Made by a program: the position numbers and the translations under genes. This document shows positions 57,900 to 64,000 of a stretch of DNA of 64,000 nucleotides, piece by piece. The notes below the pieces were generated by a model. It saw only the letters and a program-made list of their open reading frames with translations, was not told the DNA's origin and did no database searches. This DNA comes from Sinobacterium caligoides (lineage in GTDB: Bacteria; Pseudomonadota; Gammaproteobacteria; Pseudomonadales; Sinobacteriaceae). The stretch lies in NCBI RefSeq assembly GCF_003752585.1, contig NZ_RKHR01000004.1:896054-960053 (forward strand), read 5' to 3'. Position 1 is the stretch's first letter; each line of letters begins with the position of its first letter.

Positions 57900-60821
57900 T
57901 TAACTTACCCGTTTTATGTAATACAAGGCGTAGAAGGGCGGTCGATTTTCATGGGCTTCGCTCCCCCCCTCCTCAACGATACTAATACCAGTAACATTAT
58001 GATTCACATGATTATGCCCATCTGACCTACCATCACCACCGGTATCACAGCTGTGCGTATCCGAGTTCCAGACTTCGTATGGTTTGTATGTCAGATGATG
58101 ATGACCTGGATCGTTAACACCGTGTGTATGCTTTGGCATTTCACTCGTCTTAAGCTCGATCGCCTCCCTCCCCCCTTCACTATCTAACGAATAATCATCA
58201 GCTGCACTGTAATCATTTTCCGCGCCAACGATAAAACGACCTCTAAGGTCAGGCGTGCCATGCTCGCCATTGCAAAACCTAAAGCCTGTCGGGATGTCAC
58301 TCTCATAACCGTGCCACATGATGACGGCACCAATAGGGACACCGAGAACCTGACCATACTCATCGTGAATACGCTCCTCAACAACAAGGCTTTTCTTGAT
58401 GTTAAGCTGACCATTTGACGAAAATAAATCGCCATTAATTTCGACGTTATTGTCTGTTTTCAGGTTACTGATCAGGTTAAGTGTGCCATCTGCCGCAGAT
58501 AATCTGCCGTTAATTTCGACATCTTGCTCCGCTGCCAACTTACTGGTCAAGTTGAGTATGCCGCCACTCGAAGACAGGGCACCACTGACCTGCAGGTCTC
58601 CGCTGACCTCTAGGTCACTGCTTTTTTCGCCGGCACCTGAGCCAATGCATACTTTGCCATTCCCTGCCAATAGCGCTAAATCATTAGTCGTCTTTAATAC
58701 TGGCATAGTCAGCGAAGAGTCCGCGTAACCGCTTAGATTCATTATCTCAATTCTTAACGGGCAGTGACCAGGTTGATCGTTTATAGGAATGTCGTCGATT
58801 GAAAGCTGGATAGAGCCACCTTTTGGCAGCGTAAAGGGCTTAGTAACCTTCCACTCAAAAGTTATAGCTAATTCAGATTTCCCCGTGTACTCAAAATCAT
58901 AGTAAAGATTATCAACATTCGTTACTTTAGCCTGCTTAGCTGAAGGAAGGCCGCTAGAGTTCGCCAGAGAATGCTTATCACCATGGCCATAAGGTAGGTG
59001 TATCTTAATAACTACTGCATTATATTTTTTATCGTCATACTTCTCATCAGTATTAAAAGTTAAGTCACCAGCCGTTTTATTCAATAGTGTAATAACAATT
59101 GAGGAATTTCCACTGCATACCAATCCTCTCGGGGCATCATAGTAAACCCCTAAAGGTTGCTTCTTCTCAGCAGCATCTATTTCAGCATTAAATACTTTCG
59201 CTCGAGTATCAACTTCCTTATCCAACTCAGAGGTAAATTCAAAAAGCATAGCCAAAATATTTCCTATATTACTATCGTTAGGATCTGCTTCAATAGTGTA
59301 CCTCGTATTTTGCTTACACAATTTATCGTAGTTTTTTTTCAGAGTTTCATCTGCCACAGAGATTTTCCCGATATCTTCCAGCAATCTAGATTCAATCAGA
59401 TCAACCTTTTTGTTCGCATCTATTACACTTCTATTTATATTCTCAATATAAGGATTGTTACTCGATAAGTTAAGGATATCGACCTGCTTAAGCCTATCGC
59501 CTTTTATTTCACCGCCACCATCAAACTTCATCCCCTTATAGAAGAAGGCCATCTTAGTACTGCGGGCACCGAGTGCGCTATCTGCAGACTCATACCTTAA
59601 GGTAAACGATAGCGTCTCACTTGCCGCTAACACTGTCTCCTGCTTCGACAAAAAATAGAACGCCCAACCGCCATCCTCAGGGCATGGCTCTAACGATGAT
59701 ACATGCCAGTTGTCCATATTCTCATTATCAATAACAATCTCAGGTATATCATTAGACATAACAAAGGTGCCGTAACGAAATCGCAGCTGTAAATGGTAGT
59801 TATCCGGGCCAGCAACTAAATTTTCCGGCTCTACTGTTTCATCAAAAGCAAAGGGGTAAAATACGATATCAATGCTATTTTTATTTTCAAAAACAATACC
59901 ATGTTGCTGCGTATGATCGGCCTCTATATAGAGCTTATTGTAGACCTTACTTTGCAACGTTGAAACAACGCCCTTATTCGTCGTAACGATATTAACATCT
60001 AGTGGACTGGCATCTTTTGACGTCATCAACACCGGCGGTAAATTACTATAGTAATCTTGGTAGGCCTGCTGATCGTTCAATAAACAAGGGTACATATGCT
60101 GCTGAGCTAAACGAATTTTTCCCTGCGAAACACGATAAGTGAAGTCGTTGGATTGCTCATTCAATTTCAACCAACTTCCCGAGGGTTCATCGATTTCAAC
60201 CCACGGATTTAACTCCCCCTCCTTGGCGCCCTCGCCTCTCGGTATGTCTCCTCTAGCCCAGCGTGTCGCCTTAAAAACACGCGGCTTCACATCATCCCCA
60301 ATAGTCACCATGCCCGTCCAAAGTGCTGATTCATAGAAGGGGTTTATCAAGTCATACATTACAACAATGCTGCCCTGCTCATAAACTCTATTAAATCGCC
60401 AATTATCAGGTATATAAAGTGAGCCGACCTTCTTACCATCAAGGTATAGCTCAGCACTACTAGCACTTTTCCTCAGCAGAATATGATGCCACCGCCCAAC
60501 ATCAAGCATCGCCTGCTGCTTTTCCCAGAGAAGCGAGAGTCGGCCATATCCGTCACATGAGAAACCTTCCTCACCCAGAAAACTAAAAGCACTACCGACC
60601 TCTGTCCGCTTAACCCATACGCTTGCCGTGAACCCTTGCTCGCTCATGGTTGTGGAGCGCTCTGCCGATGCCGCATGAGTTACATCAGCTAACGATAACT
60701 CTGAACCACCACCTATTAACTCTGCACATTGCTTAAATCGCTCATCAGCTACGACGCTCAAGCCTGTCAATTGGTCACTTGAATTAAGCGGGTAGATCTC
60801 AACATCATTTACGCTGCTCAT
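57900..60821 (-). CDS. Fibre protein: LamG-like N-terminus and phage tail-collar C-terminus
   Basis: The 973-residue protein starts at ATG 60821 with AAAGGTG upstream; a GTG at 60836 is also in frame. Residues about 45-165 look like a LamG/concanavalin-type domain (FTASVWVKRTEVGSAFSFLG, GRWHHILLRKSASSAELYLD). Residues about 730-840 are repeated short beta units around VEINGxLSSxxGxLNL, as in fibre shafts. The last 130 residues are a tail-collar (microcystin-dependent) domain: VPIGAVIMWHGYESDIPTGF, DLRGRFIVGAEN, MPKHTHGVNDPGHHH, NRPPFYALYYIKRV. It is a trimeric fibre or adhesin candidate. No capsid, sheath or baseplate gene accompanies it. Confidence 0.8.
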   Translation of the reverse strand: MSSVNDVEIYPLNSSDQLTGLSVVADERFKQCAELIGGGSELSLADVTHAASAERSTTMSEQGFTASVWVKRTEVGSAFSFLGEEGFSCDGYGRLSLLWEKQQAMLDVGRWHHILLRKSASSAELYLDGKKVGSLYIPDNWRFNRVYEQGSIVVMYDLINPFYESALWTGMVTIGDDVKPRVFKATRWARGDIPRGEGAKEGELNPWVEIDEPSGSWLKLNEQSNDFTYRVSQGKIRLAQQHMYPCLLNDQQAYQDYYSNLPPVLMTSKDASPLDVNIVTTNKGVVSTLQSKVYNKLYIEADHTQQHGIVFENKNSIDIVFYPFAFDETVEPENLVAGPDNYHLQLRFRYGTFVMSNDIPEIVIDNENMDNWHVSSLEPCPEDGGWAFYFLSKQETVLAASETLSFTLRYESADSALGARSTKMAFFYKGMKFDGGGEIKGDRLKQVDILNLSSNNPYIENINRSVIDANKKVDLIESRLLEDIGKISVADETLKKNYDKLCKQNTRYTIEADPNDSNIGNILAMLFEFTSELDKEVDTRAKVFNAEIDAAEKKQPLGVYYDAPRGLVCSGNSSIVITLLNKTAGDLTFNTDEKYDDKKYNAVVIKIHLPYGHGDKHSLANSSGLPSAKQAKVTNVDNLYYDFEYTGKSELAITFEWKVTKPFTLPKGGSIQLSIDDIPINDQPGHCPLRIEIMNLSGYADSSLTMPVLKTTNDLALLAGNGKVCIGSGAGEKSSDLEVSGDLQVSGALSSSGGILNLTSKLAAEQDVEINGRLSAADGTLNLISNLKTDNNVEINGDLFSSNGQLNIKKSLVVEERIHDEYGQVLGVPIGAVIMWHGYESDIPTGFRFCNGEHGTPDLRGRFIVGAENDYSAADDYSLDSEGGREAIELKTSEMPKHTHGVNDPGHHHLTYKPYEVWNSDTHSCDTGGDGRSDGHNHVNHNVTGISIVEEGGSEAHENRPPFYALYYIKRVS

Positions 60822-60866
60822 TGCTTCACCTTTCACTATTATTTGATTATTAAAACTGACTAGACT

Positions 60867-63800
60867 CTACTTCCGCAAAGGGGGAGACAGTGGTGTCAAC
60901 CAACCTTCTACAATTTTCGTTCTAACATCGAGTGGGGGCAAACTATCTGGCGTCGTGATATCGCGCTCACTCACCGCCATAATGTGCCCTCGTATAGCCT
61001 CCCACTCCGCCTCTAAATCTTCCTCCAGCTCAGCAGCATCCACTTCGTAAAAGTAGGCATGGCCAGGCCATTCCGGCACATCTAGCAATACCTTAGCTTG
61101 TTGTAATTTCTGCCAGTGGAGCTCTTCATAGCCACCACTAATAAACTTCTCTCTGCTTACCACCTTTCTACTAACCGACATATCAAGACCACCGAACCGG
61201 TTACGCTGTAACCACTGCCATGTTTTCTCTTGTGGCAGCGGCAAAGAGAGACCGCTCACCGGCGTAATCATTGGTGCCGCAAAATAGTAAGAGCGAATAC
61301 TCTCCAGTGCATCGATGTACCAATGCATCTCTAGACTAAGAGTTTTCCGTGGTACAGTTCCCGACGTAATATGTGTACATGCCTCCGGGTCAAGAAGCAT
61401 TAACAGCGTCACAGGCTCGTCATCAATGCTGTGTAGGATATTTTCAACGCCCTCATCAACGGCATCATCAACATAAGCTATTAAGTCGTTTTCATTGAAG
61501 TTTGCGCTGTCGATATAATCTAAAATATCTTCCATCCCTGATTGTGGAAAATAACCCCGTGATGACAGTGAGCCGTCATTATTCTCTCGCCAATATGCCA
61601 CCAGCCCATCATCAAGATTATTATACTCACCAACTTTTATTGGGAATTTCACTTTGGTAAAGCCACGATTTATTCGATAGTTATTTGTGATGTCGTGGTT
61701 TAATGCCGACCAACTTTTACTCACTTCGGGCTGACCCATCGTCTGTAAATCAATATTGGCCTTGACAATAGCCAGTGGCTTTAAGGTGCCTGCCTCCACC
61801 ACTCGGCGCACAGAGTCCGGCTCGATATTATCCTGTGCTTTCAGTATCGCTTCCTTTAATGCTGGGAAGTGGTTGCCCTCTGACATCGCCTTTTCAAGTT
61901 GGCCCATTACTATTGAGAAATCTCCGACTGACGCTGGCCAATCCTTTGGCGACACTGGTTGTAAATAAGCCTTCTCACCGCCATCGAAAGCCCTCAGTAT
62001 CTTCAATTCAACTAGAGCATCCCACAACGCCCCGCTGTCATTTGCCACCTCATTCAGTGTCGCTTTTACAATACGATTTCGCTGATGAAAACTAATAATT
62101 TTCAACACAAACTGTTTTAAAGAACGACTGTTAATATCGTTAAGGCCGGCGAAACTCCCTGTAGGGTCAAGCCACTCACCGTCCGAATTCATCGCCCCTT
62201 GTTCAACACCATCAGCATCATAAATTACCAACGTCTCATCGAAGTGGTTATAACACAGCCAACCCACAACGGGTGTTGATAAGTCATTATTTTCGATGTC
62301 GATATCATTTTTCCAACGGCAATACAAACGTAGTGGCTGTAGCACTCGAGGGGGCATTGAGAATACCTCAGGTTTATTATCAGCCCCCCCTTTTTTATTA
62401 CACGATACATCTTTGAAACGACCAAAGCTGTCGACGATCCGCAGCTTCTGCAATGAACACTCACCACTTTTAATCGGTAGGAATGCATGATCAATAACAG
62501 GCAGTTTAAAGTTTTGTCCCTTTGTCGCTTTGGCGACACGTTCTGTTAAGTTATCCTTAAAGCCAGGCGGTGAAGAGAATCCTAAAGGATCTTGCACTTT
62601 TAACAAAGTGGCATCACTGTACATCAACATATCATCATGCAGCGTATCTAAACTCTGCATCATCACCTCTGTATTATTGAAGGTATCAATTGCCTTAGTT
62701 ATTTTTTTATACTCCTCCTTCACGTCTAGAGAAGCGAACTTGTCCAGCTTTTCTTTGATCTCTTTCTTGTTAGAGAAAGCCAATAGCGTGCGACCAGTTA
62801 TTGAAACAGGAGTATCCATCACTTCTTTATCTGGATTTTTTAACATGAGGTCAACAGAGGAGCTAGGCAAACCATACTGAGCGTCATTGAGACAGATTCG
62901 ATAATTATCACTGACTACGTTTTCACCATAGAATTCTTCACCAGCGATCCTGTCTGTATTTTTATTAGCGTCAGAGTAGATATCCATTCGCCACTCCATC
63001 AGCAACGGCGACCATGGCTGACTATCCCATTTACGTATTGCTTTAGGCCATCCCGTCAAGGTGCTAATTTCATCGTTAATAAGCCACTGTTGTGGGGATG
63101 TTGAATTACCTTCGGCCACCAACCTGCATTCCAATATATCGTCGCCCCGCAGATGCTTAGGTTGCTTAGCCACATCGTCTGCCGTCAGATTTTTATCGAC
63201 CTCATGCCAATCAGGCTGCTTGATCACATCGCCTGCAATGAGCAGGGAAGGCGGCTGAACCTGCCAATAACGGGGTGCCGGTATTTTCATCAATGGCGAT
63301 GCAATAGTCACACCGTCAACACCGGCTTCGATCATAAACTCTGTAAAATCATTTGCAATCAGCGTAGTTAGGTAGTTGTTTACCGCCCCAACTGAACCCA
63401 GTTGATCGTCAGTACCCGCTATTTTTTCCTGCAATACATGAATATCGTTATTGCACTTTTCCACCATAGGCAAGGTGTCTCGCTCAATCATATGCCTTAT
63501 ATGATTCGCATCGGGATAGGCCGAGTTAAGTGCTTCGTCTGGATGTAAACACTGCATGTATTTACTCCAATCACTATACAATAGACGTAAATAGTACTGC
63601 CGATTGTTCACAACCTCATTTAACTCTTGCTGCAAACTATTCAGCTTATCCAGCAGCGGCTGACAATGTTTTTTAAAAAGCAGGTAATGCTTTTTTGCTC
63701 GCTCCTTCATCTCATCATCGATTGCCTTAGCCTTAGCGTTTTCAGGGCAGGCTTTACCCTCCATTAACCGCCCTTCATCTACGTAGCTCCACAACACGCC

Positions 63801-64000
63801 TGAGCCAACAGGGCGAAATTCCTCTTTGTGACGAATGTTCTTCAGGCGGTTAATGAAATCAATATTCTTCCCTTCAATATCTTCGCTATACAGCATTGAC
63901 TGCATTTGATTTTCAATAGCTTGAATGGACTGTTCATCATCACCACACTTATTGGCCAAGTATTTAGACACCACCTCCTTGGCTGTTTTAGCTAAGGTTA
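60867..64000 (-). CDS. Very large hypothetical protein (over 1035 aa), start probably outside window
   Basis: The frame stays open to the right edge. A GTG at 63971 or 63974 preceded by AAGGAGG could be a start, but upstream codons (TLAKTAKEVVSKYLANK) look like the same helix, so the gene probably extends further. No family is named. Distinct motifs include SQPWSPLLMEWRMDIY, LRIVDSFGRFKDV, GEYNNLDDGLVAYW and VTLLMLLDPEACTHITSG followed by PRKTLSLEMHW. A helical N-terminus precedes beta-rich, Trp/Pro-rich segments. I recall similar motifs in large unnamed bacterial proteins but cannot support a function. First visible gene of the operon, 45 bases upstream of the fibre gene. Confidence 0.75.
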   Translation of the reverse strand, partial: TLAKTAKEVVSKYLANKCGDDEQSIQAIENQMQSMLYSEDIEGKNIDFINRLKNIRHKEEFRPVGSGVLWSYVDEGRLMEGKACPENAKAKAIDDEMKERAKKHYLLFKKHCQPLLDKLNSLQQELNEVVNNRQYYLRLLYSDWSKYMQCLHPDEALNSAYPDANHIRHMIERDTLPMVEKCNNDIHVLQEKIAGTDDQLGSVGAVNNYLTTLIANDFTEFMIEAGVDGVTIASPLMKIPAPRYWQVQPPSLLIAGDVIKQPDWHEVDKNLTADDVAKQPKHLRGDDILECRLVAEGNSTSPQQWLINDEISTLTGWPKAIRKWDSQPWSPLLMEWRMDIYSDANKNTDRIAGEEFYGENVVSDNYRICLNDAQYGLPSSSVDLMLKNPDKEVMDTPVSITGRTLLAFSNKKEIKEKLDKFASLDVKEEYKKITKAIDTFNNTEVMMQSLDTLHDDMLMYSDATLLKVQDPLGFSSPPGFKDNLTERVAKATKGQNFKLPVIDHAFLPIKSGECSLQKLRIVDSFGRFKDVSCNKKGGADNKPEVFSMPPRVLQPLRLYCRWKNDIDIENNDLSTPVVGWLCYNHFDETLVIYDADGVEQGAMNSDGEWLDPTGSFAGLNDINSRSLKQFVLKIISFHQRNRIVKATLNEVANDSGALWDALVELKILRAFDGGEKAYLQPVSPKDWPASVGDFSIVMGQLEKAMSEGNHFPALKEAILKAQDNIEPDSVRRVVEAGTLKPLAIVKANIDLQTMGQPEVSKSWSALNHDITNNYRINRGFTKVKFPIKVGEYNNLDDGLVAYWRENNDGSLSSRGYFPQSGMEDILDYIDSANFNENDLIAYVDDAVDEGVENILHSIDDEPVTLLMLLDPEACTHITSGTVPRKTLSLEMHWYIDALESIRSYYFAAPMITPVSGLSLPLPQEKTWQWLQRNRFGGLDMSVSRKVVSREKFISGGYEELHWQKLQQAKVLLDVPEWPGHAYFYEVDAAELEEDLEAEWEAIRGHIMAVSERDITTPDSLPPLDVRTKIVEGWLTPLSPPLRK

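Noticed and set aside
53478..64000. Ordinary prophage
   Set aside because: Only the fibre protein is phage-like; no capsid, terminase, portal, lysis, integrase or repressor genes are visible in the window.

Overview
The window looks like a chromosome segment of a marine-type gammaproteobacterium, possibly of the Cellvibrionales/Spongiibacteraceae kind. This placement is inferred. It rests on RIO-kinase, DUF3010 and DUF1415 genes, a citronellol/geraniol (atu) degradation cluster, many small outer-membrane barrels and moderately high GC in housekeeping parts. No tRNA, rRNA, CRISPR array, transposase or integrase was seen.

Layout. 1-3.8 kb: a PadR repressor (cut by the window edge) divergent from a retinol-saturase/phytoene-desaturase-like FAD oxidoreductase, then a small secreted protein, a YjbQ-type protein and an SRPBCC protein. 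3.8-12.2 kb: an acyclic-terpene-utilisation operon in the order atuA-C-E-F-D on the minus strand, with a divergent TetR (AtuR-like) gene and a candidate operator. 12.4-19.7 kb: unlinked metabolic and housekeeping genes (glutamine amidotransferase, SDR with divergent HxlR, DUF3010, PLA2-like secreted protein, RIO kinase, PhzF, SpoU methyltransferase, DUF1415). At 19.74-19.91 kb a Fur-box-like promoter followed by an intrinsic terminator suggests a small RNA. 20-26 kb: a polytopic membrane protein, a sterol-desaturase-family hydroxylase, a TetR, and an MFS protein with a long C-terminal extension.

26.5-38 kb is a surface-protein region. It holds seven small outer-membrane beta-barrels of one family. 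Four of them form a near-identical tandem array in which every gene is preceded by an AAATAAAC/G-type octamer repeat of different copy number, always ending 88 bases before the start codon. A secreted protein and a duplicated second barrel type with duplicated terminators lie in the same region. 38.1-50.4 kb: a GH64-like lipoprotein with a 12-copy octamer repeat upstream, an amino-acid symporter, two NTF2-like secreted paralogues, an AraC-MFS pair, a DUF6694 lipoprotein, and a LysR / MFS / UbiC-like group. 50.5-53.4 kb: a DHA2 efflux pump and an SDR.

53.4-64 kb is visibly more AT-rich. It holds four large co-directional genes running off the window edge: an unrecognised protein of more than 1035 aa, a LamG plus phage-tail-collar fibre protein, and two unrecognised proteins of 738 and 643 aa. 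Nothing else phage-like is present. This operon and the repeat-controlled barrel array are the best candidates for undescribed biology here. All calls come from reading sequence by eye; no database search was run.
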